Below are positions 1 to 7,320 of a DNA stretch of 13,075 nucleotides, piece after piece. How positions within the stretch are numbered: position 1 is the first letter of the stretch; every line of letters starts with the position of its first letter. Source of the DNA: Ruminococcus_G sp050944415 (lineage in GTDB: Bacteria; Bacillota; Clostridia; Lachnospirales; Lachnospiraceae); assembly GCA_050944415.1 (NCBI GenBank), contig JBMNRA010000071.1:1-13075 (forward strand), read 5' to 3'. Below the pieces are notes generated by a model. The model saw only the letters and a program-made list of their open reading frames with translations, was not told where the DNA came from and searched no databases. A program made the position numbers and the translations under genes.

Positions 1-101
1 ATAGCCATCCAGTAAATCGGCAGCATTACAAACAACAGGAAAAAGATCAATATGACAACCCTGAGACCTGTAACTATCCGCTTTTTTCCTCTATTGCTCA
101 T
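1..101 (-). CDS. MalG-type carbohydrate ABC transporter permease, N-terminal fragment
   Basis: This is the first 33 codons of a gene that runs off the left edge. The product begins MSNRGKKRIVTGLRVVILI and continues into a hydrophobic first membrane helix ending in LPIYWMA. A short basic N-terminus, one helix and an LP-x-YWM segment are typical of the second permease (MalG-like, binding-protein-dependent transport family) of family 1 sugar importers. The start codon overlaps the stop codon of the upstream permease by one base (TAATG), and a GAGGAGG ribosome binding site lies about 8 nt upstream, inside the end of that gene. It would form the heterodimeric membrane pore with the neighbouring MalF-type subunit. 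The conserved EAA loop lies outside the window, so the family call rests on the N-terminus and on context. Confidence 0.8.
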   Translation of the reverse strand, partial: MSNRGKKRIVTGLRVVILIFFLLFVMLPIYWMA

Positions 102-1024
102 TACATCCCCTCCTCATAATTTGTTACTTTCAGAAAAATCAGTGTATATAACATCAATGCCGTCATAAGAAGAACACCGATGGCTGATGCAAATCCAAAA
201 TCGTATCCGGAAAATGCCCTTGTATACATGTAAGCCGGCAGAGTCATAGAATAATTCGCCGGTCCTCCGTTGGTAATCACCACAATCAGATCAAAGGAAT
301 TCAGTATCCAGATCGTTCTCAGCAGCAAAGTCATAATAATTGTCGGTTTAATATATGGAACGGTTATTTTAAAAAATTTTTTTACCGCTCCGGCTCCATC
401 AATACTGGCTGCTTCATAAACATCTTCCGGTATTGACTGTAGTGCCGCCAGTATCATTATGGCGAAAAAGGGAACTCCTATCCAGATCATGGCCAGTATA
501 ATAACAAACAGCGAATACCCTGGTGTCCCCAGCCATGCAATATTGTCATCAATGATTCCCAGCTTCATGAGCAGATCGTTGACCACACCGTATTCGCCAT
601 TGAACGACCAGCGAAACATAAGTCCGACAACAAATGCTGAAAATGCCCACGGCAGAAATACAACTGACTGATAGATACCTCTCCCCCTGAACTTTTTCCA
701 GAGCGCCAGCGCCAGCGTCATGCCCAGCAGAAACTGCCCTGCCACAGAACATATAACGTAAATCAATGTATTTTTTATAATCAAACCAAGATCATCATCC
801 GCAAACAATTTCTGAAAATTTTCAAGACCATTAAAATAAATATCCGGCGACCCCAATCTGTATCTTTGAAAAGCCATGATGAAACTGTTGACCAATGGAA
901 CAGCAAAAACAATTAACAGCAAAATCAGCACAGGCATCAAAAGCGCATAAGGTTCCATCATTTTTTTCCTGTAATTCCAGCCTTTTTTCACCATAACCGG
1001 TTCCTTTTTTCTGTGTTCTGCCAT
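101..1024 (-). CDS. MalF-type carbohydrate ABC transporter permease
   Basis: This encodes a 307-residue inner-membrane permease of a binding-protein-dependent importer. About six hydrophobic helices are visible, the first near residues 28-50. The cytoplasmic EAA loop that docks the ATPase is clear at about 204-221 (EAASIDGAGAVKKFFKIT), followed by VPYIKP. The TNGGP segment at 251-255 is also usual for the family. I start the protein at MAEHRKK because GGGAGAAG lies 5-12 nt before that ATG; a longer open frame reaching to 1135 would overlap the upstream gene and lacks family resemblance. The gene follows the solute-binding protein gene across a 64-nt gap holding a strong hairpin and is translationally coupled to the next permease. 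No ATPase gene is visible in the window; such systems often share one MsmX-like ATPase encoded elsewhere. The substrate cannot be read from the sequence. Confidence 0.9.
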   Translation of the reverse strand: MAEHRKKEPVMVKKGWNYRKKMMEPYALLMPVLILLLIVFAVPLVNSFIMAFQRYRLGSPDIYFNGLENFQKLFADDDLGLIIKNTLIYVICSVAGQFLLGMTLALALWKKFRGRGIYQSVVFLPWAFSAFVVGLMFRWSFNGEYGVVNDLLMKLGIIDDNIAWLGTPGYSLFVIILAMIWIGVPFFAIMILAALQSIPEDVYEAASIDGAGAVKKFFKITVPYIKPTIIMTLLLRTIWILNSFDLIVVITNGGPANYSMTLPAYMYTRAFSGYDFGFASAIGVLLMTALMLYTLIFLKVTNYEEGM

Positions 1025-1048
1025 ATAACTTCTCCCTTTTATAGCAAT

Positions 1049-1075
1049 GGGACGCTGCAAACACTGCAGCGTCCC
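1049..1075 (-). repeat. Intercistronic hairpin between binding-protein and permease genes
   Basis: Perfect 11-bp inverted repeat (arms 1049-1059 and 1065-1075) around a 5-nt loop, in the 64-nt gap between the binding-protein and MalF-type genes. The arm sequence on the minus strand is GGGACGCTGCA. No T-run follows it, so it is unlikely to be a full terminator. Hairpins at this place, as in malE-malF, commonly protect the upstream message from 3' exonucleases so that more binding protein than permease is made. That role is inferred. Confidence 0.75.
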
Positions 1076-1088
1076 GGTCCCTGCTTCA

Positions 1089-2468
1089 TTACTGCATCGT
1101 TTTCGGTGTATCAACAACCGCCCCTTCATTTTCATCCAGGTAAGTCTTCATTCGTTCTTCTAACATACCGCAGATATTATCAAGAGCCGTTTTCGCATCC
1201 TGTTCATCTAAAAGATATTTCTGTATTTCTTCATACAGCGGTCCCTGTTGTAAATCCGTACTGTCAAAAGGCCCGTATCCTGTTGGTACTACCAGATCAG
1301 GATCATTCAACTGTTCTACAAAGGCAGCGTAGATTCCGTCTTCTCCATATAAAGGATCATCTCCCACTTCTTTCATAACCGGAATCATTCCCACCTGCTT
1401 ACAATACTCAATATTATTTTCAGGCTGAGACAGATATTCTATTACCTGCCAAGCCGCTTCCTGATTTTCGCAGTCTTTGGAAATCGTATAAGAATACGGA
1501 GCATTCACCGTATTATATATTTTACCGTCTTTCGTACTCTTTGGAATCGGCAGTACTGTCCACTGGTCATCTTCCATACTGTTCTGGCAGGAAATAACAA
1601 CCTCCGAATCATTATTCAAAGTTCCGGTCAATCCACCGCAGAAATTATCAACCATTTCTACAAATCCCCAGTTTATGGATTCTTCCGGTGCGTATCCTTC
1701 TTTATACATGCTCGTAAATTTTTCAAAAGCTTCCAAACACTCTTCAGAATTCAAAAGGCAGTTTCCTTCCTCGTCATAAGTGCGTCCCCCTGTGAACCCC
1801 TGCAGATAGACCATCATTACATCAAATGCTCCTCGCGTTCCACGATAAGTCATTCCATAATGTTTTTCATCCGCATTCGTCAGTTTTTCAATAACTTCAA
1901 AATAATCGTCATAATCCCAGTCTTTTAAATTTTCAATATCAATACCAGCTGCTTCACACCAGTCTTTTCTGATAAAAATTCCTTTTACCATCATCCCATC
2001 AGGTACTGTATAAATATGACCATACATTTCTTTCTGATTAGCCCACACAATATTCGTTACCGTATCAGCAAACTGATCCTCTTTTCCTTCCAGATATTCA
2101 TCCAACGGAAGGATCCACTCTGATGAAGTAAATTGTCCTAGCCAGTTATCTTGAGTAGTTACAATATCCGGCATGGAATTTGATGTGGCCATAACCATTA
2201 TTTTATTAGCAGCATCTTCAAGTGGCGTACTTTCATATGTGATTTCAATTCCCAGATCTTCTTTTATCTGTTGAAAGATATCTTCAAAGTATGCCTGACG
2301 CACATCACTGGGAGAAGTATCCAGAAATCGCAGAGAAACTGTTTCCTCAGAATCTGATCCCCCCGAATCATTCTGCTCTCCTTGCTGCTTCTGGCATCCA
2401 GATAACATTCCCACTGCCAGCGATCCCGCCAACATCCACGCCGCTGCTTTTTTCATACCTTCTCTCAT
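1089..2468 (-). CDS. ABC transporter family 1 extracellular solute-binding lipoprotein
   Basis: This 459-residue secreted lipoprotein begins with a basic, hydrophobic signal peptide and the lipobox LSGC, giving a lipidated Cys at residue 25. A short low-complexity linker rich in Gln, Ser, Gly and Glu follows. The rest has the look of family 1 (MalE/UgpB-like) sugar-binding proteins, for example the AWQVIEYLSQPENN segment near the C-terminal third. The start at 2468 is set by AAAGGAGG six nt upstream; a second Met at codon 5 has no such site. The protein would hold substrate outside the membrane and pass it to the two permeases encoded downstream. It lies 28 nt after the PLP-enzyme gene, so the two are probably co-transcribed, which is an odd pairing for a sugar importer. 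The substrate is unknown; the length and acidic character fit oligosaccharide binders but do not prove this. Confidence 0.9.
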   Translation of the reverse strand: MREGMKKAAAWMLAGSLAVGMLSGCQKQQGEQNDSGGSDSEETVSLRFLDTSPSDVRQAYFEDIFQQIKEDLGIEITYESTPLEDAANKIMVMATSNSMPDIVTTQDNWLGQFTSSEWILPLDEYLEGKEDQFADTVTNIVWANQKEMYGHIYTVPDGMMVKGIFIRKDWCEAAGIDIENLKDWDYDDYFEVIEKLTNADEKHYGMTYRGTRGAFDVMMVYLQGFTGGRTYDEEGNCLLNSEECLEAFEKFTSMYKEGYAPEESINWGFVEMVDNFCGGLTGTLNNDSEVVISCQNSMEDDQWTVLPIPKSTKDGKIYNTVNAPYSYTISKDCENQEAAWQVIEYLSQPENNIEYCKQVGMIPVMKEVGDDPLYGEDGIYAAFVEQLNDPDLVVPTGYGPFDSTDLQQGPLYEEIQKYLLDEQDAKTALDNICGMLEERMKTYLDENEGAVVDTPKTMQ

Positions 2469-2496
2469 ATTGTACCTCCTTTAATTTAAAATATAT

Positions 2497-3675
2497 TTAG
2501 ACCTCTACGAGATCAAGCGCCCGCTGCAAATCTCCCAGCAGATTTTCACTGCCTTCCAAACCGCAATGCATACGAATCAATCCACGCCCTATTTTCAGAA
2601 AATTCAGTTCTTCCTGTGATGCGTAGTAAAGAGGAACCATTGCCAGACTTTCAAATCCTCCCCAGGAGCATCCTTTCCTGAACAGCTGTAAATTATCCAC
2701 AAATTTCAATGCTGTTTCCGGCGCACCTTTTAATTCCAGACTCAATAAGCCAGAACTCCCTTTCTGCTGTTTCTGAATCAGAGAATATTGAGGATGAGAT
2801 TTCAGACCAGGATAATAAACTTTTTTTACCTTCGGATGGTTTTCCAAAAACTCTGCCACTGCCTGCGCGGTCTGCTGATGCTGTTTTAAACGCACATCCA
2901 AGGTACGCATGCCCCGGATTGCCAGCCATGACTCCATCGGACCAATTACCCCACCCAGCCATTCACGAAATTGATTCATGATTTTCCTCATCAGCTCTTC
3001 ATCTTTCGAAACGAGGACTCCTCCTAGAATATCACTATGGCCTCCCAGGTATTTGGTAAGAGTATGCATAACAATATCTATGCCGAAATCCAATGGTTTT
3101 TGAAACAGAGGTGTACAGTACGTATTATCCATATAAGTTTTGATATTATGTCTCTTAGCTATCTTCGCAATCCCTTCCAAATCCACCACTGTGAAAATAA
3201 AAGTAGCCGGGCTCTCCAGAATAATTAAAGATGTACTATCTTTGATGGCAGCTTCTATTTCCTGCAAATTTGTTCCTGTTAAATAAGTAACCTCCATATT
3301 AAGGTGTGGTATACAATAACCATTCAGAAATCTTTTCACTGGCTGATAAACATCCTTCATACAAATAATATGACTGCCTGTACTGCACGTTGCCAAAACT
3401 GCCGCCGATGCTGCCGCCATACCGCTGGAAAACATAACCGCTCTTGAGCCATGCTCAAGCTGAGCAATCTTTTCTTCCGCAATGCTGGTGGTGGGATTGG
3501 AGGCTCTTCCATAATAAAACTGATTCTTTTTAAATACATCGACTGCATGATATTCCTCAAACGTATCAAATACATGAAGCGAATTCATAAAAACCGGAGG
3601 TGTTACCGCATTCAAATATGACTTTTCATCTTCCCCTGCCCTCTCCAATATTAATAAATCTTTCTCTGTTCCCAT
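2497..3675 (-). CDS. PLP-dependent Cys/Met metabolism enzyme (cystathionine beta/gamma-lyase or gamma-synthase family)
   Basis: A complete 392-residue fold-type I PLP enzyme of the Cys/Met metabolism family. Landmarks in order: YGRASNPTT (55-63) for cofactor phosphate binding, SSGMAA (83-88), the D-x-Y-QP-x-KRF stretch with the aromatic Tyr110 that stacks on PLP, DNTYCTP (183-189) with the Asp that contacts the pyridine nitrogen, and TKYLGGHSD (207-215) with Schiff-base Lys208. IRMHCGLE (367-374) carries the carboxylate-binding Arg. YGR and YQP recall MetC-like beta-lyases, but the family switches easily between cystathionine gamma-synthase, gamma-lyase, beta-lyase and methionine gamma-lyase, so the exact reaction is left open. 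An AAAGGAG site 7 nt upstream fixes the start. It is the first gene of an operon driven by a consensus promoter with an operator-like palindrome and is followed after 28 nt by a solute-binding protein gene. It would act in the cytoplasm. Confidence 0.88.
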   Translation of the reverse strand: MGTEKDLLILERAGEDEKSYLNAVTPPVFMNSLHVFDTFEEYHAVDVFKKNQFYYGRASNPTTSIAEEKIAQLEHGSRAVMFSSGMAAASAAVLATCSTGSHIICMKDVYQPVKRFLNGYCIPHLNMEVTYLTGTNLQEIEAAIKDSTSLIILESPATFIFTVVDLEGIAKIAKRHNIKTYMDNTYCTPLFQKPLDFGIDIVMHTLTKYLGGHSDILGGVLVSKDEELMRKIMNQFREWLGGVIGPMESWLAIRGMRTLDVRLKQHQQTAQAVAEFLENHPKVKKVYYPGLKSHPQYSLIQKQQKGSSGLLSLELKGAPETALKFVDNLQLFRKGCSWGGFESLAMVPLYYASQEELNFLKIGRGLIRMHCGLEGSENLLGDLQRALDLVEV

Positions 3676-3722
3676 ATCTAATCTCCTTTACCGGTTTATT
3701 TGTATGATGGTTCTGTGGTTAT

Positions 3723-3735
3723 GTGGTAGTACCAC
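3723..3735. promoter_or_regulatory. Palindromic operator candidate of the PLP enzyme/ABC importer operon
   Basis: GTGGTA-G-TACCAC is a perfect 6-bp inverted repeat with a 1-nt centre. It lies about 16 nt downstream of the -10 box, near +10 to +22 of the expected transcript, a classic repressor position. The TGGTNNNACCA core resembles sites of FadR-type GntR regulators. A further half site TGTGGT lies at 3714-3719. No candidate regulator for it is seen in the window. Confidence 0.6.
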
Positions 3736-3750
3736 TTATATCTTAATCTG

Positions 3751-3779
3751 ATTATAACAATGCTATTGCATGATGTCAA
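3751..3779 (-). promoter_or_regulatory. SigmaA promoter of the PLP enzyme/ABC importer operon
   Basis: On the minus strand a perfect -35 TTGACA (3779-3774) is separated by exactly 17 nt from a perfect -10 TATAAT (3756-3751). Transcription would begin near 3745, giving a leader of about 70 nt before the PLP-enzyme gene. Such a full-consensus promoter should be strong unless repressed, which fits the palindrome just downstream. Confidence 0.85.
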
Positions 3780-3813
3780 CAAAATTATTCCTCATTCCGA
3801 CAATATCCTGTTC

Positions 3814-3878
3814 AAACAGTCAAATCACCGGATGCAGACCATCTGATCCGACGATCTGCTCCGGTGATTTGACTGTTT
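3814..3878 (-). terminator. Large inverted repeat after the ABC permease gene, probable terminator
   Basis: Perfect 19-bp arms (3814-3832 and 3860-3878) enclose a 27-nt loop in which GCAGA/TCTGC can also pair. It begins 12 nt past the stop codon of the ABC permease gene and lies before the next promoter. The T-run after the minus-strand stem is short (GTTT), so it is a weak match to an intrinsic terminator by sequence but well placed for one. It may alternatively protect the 3' end of the message. Confidence 0.6.
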
Positions 3879-3890
3879 CAGAATATTAAA

Positions 3891-4724
3891 TTACTGAAGA
3901 TTCAATCTCTTCGTCATAATATGTTTCGTAACCAGATACCCCATTGCTATAAAAGCCAGACTGACAATAAGGGCTGCTGCCAGATTGATATTCAAGGTAC
4001 TGAGCAGCTGATGCTGCAGCCGGGATTGCATCTCTACGGTATTCCCTGTGTATTCTACGGATAAATACTGCAGTCCGCTGCATACCATCACAATAACACC
4101 TATAATGCACTGCACCACATAAAGGCCTGCATACGTTCCTACCGCTCCCAGGACTTTATGTCCACTCAGCAGATTGCCTACAGCAATGCACATATACATC
4201 TCCAGAACCATTGTAAAAGGCGATGCAATAATGATAAACAGGATCAGCCATACGGATAAGGCAATGTCTCTGATTGTGAACATCCGGAAGATTTCCGGGA
4301 ATATTTTAAAGAATCCCACAAAATCATTTCCATCCGCTGCCATGATAAGAAAAGCCGCCACTACTACCAGCCAGTTAATTACCTGCCAGATAACTCCGGT
4401 AAGCCCCTTCGCGATAATAATCTGCTGCTGTGTTACCGGCAGTGTATTTGTCAGATAGCCCTGCTCCGTAAATACGCTTTTATAAAATCGATAGGCAATA
4501 AAAATCCAGGTAAAAATAACAGAACTCCCGATTAATACGACACTGATCATCAGGATAAGGGCTGAAATAGTTTCCACTATCGGAAGACTTCCATCTCCGC
4601 TTCTGATGCCGCTGACTTCCATAAGAAGTCTGGAAAGCAGCGTAAAAAGAATAACTATTCCATACAGTACAAGCATCACTCTGGCGGAAGCTTTCCATTC
4701 ATATTTAAACAATTTTTTTAACAT
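3891..4724 (-). CDS. ABC-2-like transporter permease subunit
   Basis: A 277-residue integral membrane protein with about six hydrophobic helices (roughly residues 16-36, 52-78, 112-130, 153-178, 191-216 and 247-267). The N-terminus MLKKLFKYEWKASAR is typical of YtrC/D-like and BcrB-like export permeases, where a basic amphipathic stretch leads into helix 1. Its start lies 7 nt inside the end of the ATPase gene, with GGGAGG about 8 nt upstream, so the two are translationally coupled. With the ATPase it would form a complex of the kind that detoxifies or senses cell-wall-active compounds or extrudes small molecules; the substrate cannot be deduced. It is the last gene of the GntR-ATPase-permease operon and is followed by a large inverted repeat. 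Confidence 0.85.
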   Translation of the reverse strand: MLKKLFKYEWKASARVMLVLYGIVILFTLLSRLLMEVSGIRSGDGSLPIVETISALILMISVVLIGSSVIFTWIFIAYRFYKSVFTEQGYLTNTLPVTQQQIIIAKGLTGVIWQVINWLVVVAAFLIMAADGNDFVGFFKIFPEIFRMFTIRDIALSVWLILFIIIASPFTMVLEMYMCIAVGNLLSGHKVLGAVGTYAGLYVVQCIIGVIVMVCSGLQYLSVEYTGNTVEMQSRLQHQLLSTLNINLAAALIVSLAFIAMGYLVTKHIMTKRLNLQ

Positions 4725-5416
4725 CTGAATACCTCCCTGAAATATCCGTCTATAGACATCCCTTTATCAACACGGATTGAGTCCACATCTGAATAAAGGC
4801 GGATCCGCCCATTCTGAATAAAAATTACTTCATCCAGAACATTTTCAATATCCGCGATCAGATGTGTTGAGATGATTATTGTGGCATCGGCGTCATAGTT
4901 ATTAATAATTGTATTTAAGATATAATCCCTGGCCGCCGGATCCACACCGGCAATCGGTTCATCCAGACAGTATAGCTTTGCCTTCCTGCTCATTACCAGT
5001 ATCAGCTGTACTTTTTCTCTGGTACCTTTTGATAAAGTTTTGATTCGGGCCTCCGGACGTATATTTAACTTTTCCAACATCTGAACAGCCCGGCTTCTGT
5101 CGAAGTCCGTATAGAAATCCCCAAAGAAATCCAGCGTTTCCGATATTTTCTGATTTTCATCCAGATAAGTTCTTTCCGGCAGATAAGATATTACACTTTT
5201 CGTTTCCACTCCCGGTACATTTCCGTCAATCAGTATCGTTCCTTCATCCGGAACCAGTAATTGATTAATCAATTTCAAAAATGTAGTTTTCCCACTTCCG
5301 TTCGGCCCCAGAAGTCCAATGATCTTTCCCGGTTCCAATGTCAGATCCACATGATCCAGCGCTTGAAACCCGCCGTAGGATTTTGAAAGTCCCTTGCATT
5401 CCAGAATTGCACTCAT
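4718..5416 (-). CDS. ABC transporter ATP-binding protein (YtrB/BcrA type)
   Basis: A 232-residue single nucleotide-binding domain. Walker A is GPNGSGKTT (37-45), the signature is the variant LSKGTREK (128-135) in place of LSGGQ, Walker B is YCLDEP (149-154) with the D-loop AGVDP after it, and the switch His is in STH (185). The Q-loop region reads SYLPE without the usual Gln, a variation common in this exporter group. The start is fixed by GGAGGA 7 nt before the ATG. The gene overlaps the repressor gene by 4 nt (ATGA) at its start and the permease gene by 7 nt at its end, so all three proteins should be made in step. It would power the downstream six-helix permease from the cytoplasmic face. 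Confidence 0.93.
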   Translation of the reverse strand: MSAILECKGLSKSYGGFQALDHVDLTLEPGKIIGLLGPNGSGKTTFLKLINQLLVPDEGTILIDGNVPGVETKSVISYLPERTYLDENQKISETLDFFGDFYTDFDRSRAVQMLEKLNIRPEARIKTLSKGTREKVQLILVMSRKAKLYCLDEPIAGVDPAARDYILNTIINNYDADATIIISTHLIADIENVLDEVIFIQNGRIRLYSDVDSIRVDKGMSIDGYFREVFRC

Positions 5417-5784
5417 ATCTTTTCCTCCTCCATTGTTTTCCGAAGAAGCGCCATGATTTCTTCTCCGTCAAATCCCATTTTTTTCATTCTTTCCATAAAT
5501 TCCTGAATCTGCTTTCTGGCCAGATCTTTTCTTATCTCCATAATCATAGTCTCATCCTCTGTAATAAATCGTCCGCTGGTTCTCTCCGAGTGTACCAGAC
5601 CATACCGTTCCAGCTCCACCATTGCTTTCTGCATTGTATTGGGGTTGACCCCCGCTTCCACTGCCAGTTCACGTACCGATGGTATCTTATCGCCCGGTTT
5701 ATACTTCCCTGAAACAATTTCCAGTTCTATTTTCTCCACAATCTGAAGATATATTGACCGCCCTGAATCTAAAACCCATGACAT
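5413..5784 (-). CDS. GntR-family transcriptional regulator, YtrA subfamily
   Basis: A 123-residue protein with an N-terminal winged helix-turn-helix (about 10-75) and only a short helical C-terminus, the layout of the YtrA subgroup. The DNA-binding core reads GDKIPSVRELAVEAGVNPNT (31-50) followed by MQKAMVELERYGLV, a very typical GntR recognition region. The C-terminal part (about 80-123) is too small to bind a metabolite domain and probably serves dimerisation. An AGGAGG site 7 nt upstream sets the start. It is the first gene of an operon with an ABC ATPase and permease. An inverted repeat overlapping the -10 box of its promoter is a likely binding site, so it probably represses its own operon and is relieved by a stress such as a cell-envelope antibiotic. 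The inducer is not known. Confidence 0.93.
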   Translation of the reverse strand: MSWVLDSGRSIYLQIVEKIELEIVSGKYKPGDKIPSVRELAVEAGVNPNTMQKAMVELERYGLVHSERTSGRFITEDETMIMEIRKDLARKQIQEFMERMKKMGFDGEEIMALLRKTMEEEKI

Positions 5785-5800
5785 TCTTAGACCTCCTTTT

Positions 5801-5834
5801 GTATTACTGTATTATTAACTTAATACAATAATAC
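5801..5834. promoter_or_regulatory. Operator of the GntR/ABC operon
   Basis: Two 14-bp arms (gtattactgtatta at 5801-5814 and taatacaataatac at 5821-5834) form an inverted repeat with one mismatch around a 6-nt centre. The repeat covers the -10 box and start site of the operon promoter. AT-rich GTATTA...TAATAC palindromes are what YtrA-type regulators bind, so autorepression by the adjacent gene is the simplest reading. Confidence 0.75.
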
Positions 5835-5856
5835 ACTTGTGTTCCCATTCTGTCAA
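5828..5856 (-). promoter_or_regulatory. SigmaA promoter of the GntR/ABC operon
   Basis: Minus-strand -35 TTGACA (5856-5851) and -10 TATTAT (5833-5828) are separated by 17 nt. The -10 box lies within one arm of the 14-bp inverted repeat, so bound repressor would block polymerase directly. Confidence 0.8.
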
Positions 5857-5870
5857 GAGAAAAATTTAAA

Positions 5871-5925
5871 ATACACAAAGAAAAAGACTGGCTCCAAAAC
5901 AGAACCAGCCTTTTTCTTTGTGTAT
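5871..5925 (-). terminator. Intrinsic terminator of the URO-D family gene
   Basis: Two 24-nt arms (5871-5894 and 5902-5925) pair with two imperfect positions around a 7-nt loop. On the minus strand an A-rich tract leads into a GGCTGGTTC stem and the return arm ends in TTTTTCTTTG. It starts 7 nt past the stop codon of the URO-D family gene. The arms are A/T-symmetric, so it could also stop plus-strand transcription. Confidence 0.9.
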
Positions 5926-5932
5926 ATGCAAA

Positions 5933-7189
5933 TTATTTGTCGCCGTTAAATTCCTTGATTGCCTCAACCATGGCAACGATATTCGGAACGGGGGTGTTAG
6001 CCTGAATATTATGAATGGTATTGCATACATAGCCGCCATCTTTTGAGAAAATATCCAGTCTTTCCAGAACCTGTTCGCGAACTTCTTCCGGAGTTCCGAA
6101 GGGGAGAACTTTCTGTGTGTCTACTCCGCCGCCCCAGAATACAATGTCTTTTCCGTAGGTATCTTTCAGTCTCTGAGGATCCATTCCTTCCGCAGAGCAC
6201 TGTACCGGATTGATAGCATCAAATCCGCCTTCGATCAGATACGGCAGAATCGGGAAAATACCTCCGCAGCAGTGTTTCAATGTTTTCCATGTTGTATTCT
6301 GATGAATCCAGTCATTCATTTTTTTATAATACGGCATATAGAACTCTTTGAATACTTCCGGATCGATGAAAGGACCTCTCTGTGTTCCGAAGTCAGTTCC
6401 GCACAGGAAGAACACATCGATATCTGATCCGAATGCATCCCAATATTTTTTGAAGTTTTCAATTGCGATATCCGTACCTTTTTCAAATACCTCATGTACG
6501 TAATCCGGATACAGAAGAGGAGCCATATACCATTCAGAGATATCACGGATACCTTTCGGGTTCTTCAGGTTTGGTCCGGGAATATTGTTGGCATCACCCA
6601 GCCCGAAGTAACCGGGTCCAACCTGGATAGCACGGTTATATCCTTTTACCTCTTCCAGAACTTTTTTGTGATATGCAATCTGATCATCAGAAATCAGCAT
6701 ATAATCCTCAACATTGTCATCAGGATTCGCTTCATCTTCATCAAATTCCGGTGTACGTGTCAGGTTATCGAAGTAGAATCCATTGGCAGGCATATGTCCG
6801 CTGGGCGCACATGTGTCATCACCCTGAGGATATACATAGTATCCGCCTTTTCCGTCATCATGAACAACTGCATTGCTCGGAATCAGCACTGTTTCTCCAC
6901 GGTATGTCCATTCTTTCCAGTCTGTATTGATATGTCCGTATGTATCGCCATAGTTATACAGCTGCTGTACATCACATCCCATGCAGTCTGCCAGATCCGG
7001 CTCTACAAAAGCTGTCATTGTTGACATATCATTGATCTTCGGAGGACGATTCTCCAGTCCATAGTATTCTCTCAGCTGTTTTACAACGATGGCATTAATC
7101 ATAGAACAGCACATTCCACCGAAGTCTACCGGCACTTTATCTGGCTGTTTGTGTTCAAACGCTGTTTTTACTCTTTCTTTTGACGTCAT
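5933..7189 (-). CDS. Uroporphyrinogen decarboxylase-like (URO-D/MtaA superfamily) protein
   Basis: A 418-residue TIM-barrel protein of the URO-D superfamily. The N-terminus MTSKERVKTAFEHKQPDKVPVDFGG is characteristic of this family. Putative metal ligands are His306 and Cys307/Cys308 in LKHCCGG and Cys389 in YVCNTIHNIQ. NPVQ at 327-330 and GGGVDTQ at 353-359 are the usual strand ends of the barrel. A His/Cys/Cys set points to a zinc-dependent corrinoid or cobalamin methyltransferase-like activity (MtaA, MtbA, CmuA relatives) rather than true haem-pathway HemE, which is shorter, near 350 residues. No corrinoid protein or other methyltransferase gene lies beside it, so the substrate is unknown. 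AAAGGAG about 9 nt upstream supports the start. It appears to be a single-gene unit with its own promoter and terminator. Confidence 0.85.
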   Translation of the reverse strand: MTSKERVKTAFEHKQPDKVPVDFGGMCCSMINAIVVKQLREYYGLENRPPKINDMSTMTAFVEPDLADCMGCDVQQLYNYGDTYGHINTDWKEWTYRGETVLIPSNAVVHDDGKGGYYVYPQGDDTCAPSGHMPANGFYFDNLTRTPEFDEDEANPDDNVEDYMLISDDQIAYHKKVLEEVKGYNRAIQVGPGYFGLGDANNIPGPNLKNPKGIRDISEWYMAPLLYPDYVHEVFEKGTDIAIENFKKYWDAFGSDIDVFFLCGTDFGTQRGPFIDPEVFKEFYMPYYKKMNDWIHQNTTWKTLKHCCGGIFPILPYLIEGGFDAINPVQCSAEGMDPQRLKDTYGKDIVFWGGGVDTQKVLPFGTPEEVREQVLERLDIFSKDGGYVCNTIHNIQANTPVPNIVAMVEAIKEFNGDK

Positions 7190-7275
7190 AGTTTCCTCTC
7201 CTTTACATGAAAAATATTGATATGAAAATCAAGTTCCTTCTGCCGCGTGCTCGTGTACGCATTCTTGATATTGTT

Positions 7276-7304
7276 ATAATAGCACATAAAAATCAGATTT
7301 ACAA
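7276..7304 (-). promoter_or_regulatory. Promoter of the URO-D family gene
   Basis: Minus-strand TTGTAA (7304-7299), 17-nt spacer, TATTAT (7281-7276) with a TGC immediately before the -10 (extended -10). It lies just past the stop codon of the HAD gene. A weak A/T-only stem (7288-7312) overlaps it, and no convincing terminator separates it from the rib operon, so read-through is possible. Confidence 0.65.
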
Positions 7305-7320
7305 CGATTTTTTAGTAAAA

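Noticed and set aside
1025..1135. 37-codon extension of the MalF-type permease frame
   Set aside because: It overlaps the lipoprotein gene and includes the intercistronic hairpin; a ribosome binding site precedes the ATG at 1024.
6494..7024. 176-codon plus-strand frame
   Set aside because: Shadow of the URO-D family gene; no ribosome binding site or recognisable domain.
7288..7312. Terminator after the HAD gene
   Set aside because: The 7-bp stem is nearly all A/T and overlaps the next promoter; too weak to call.
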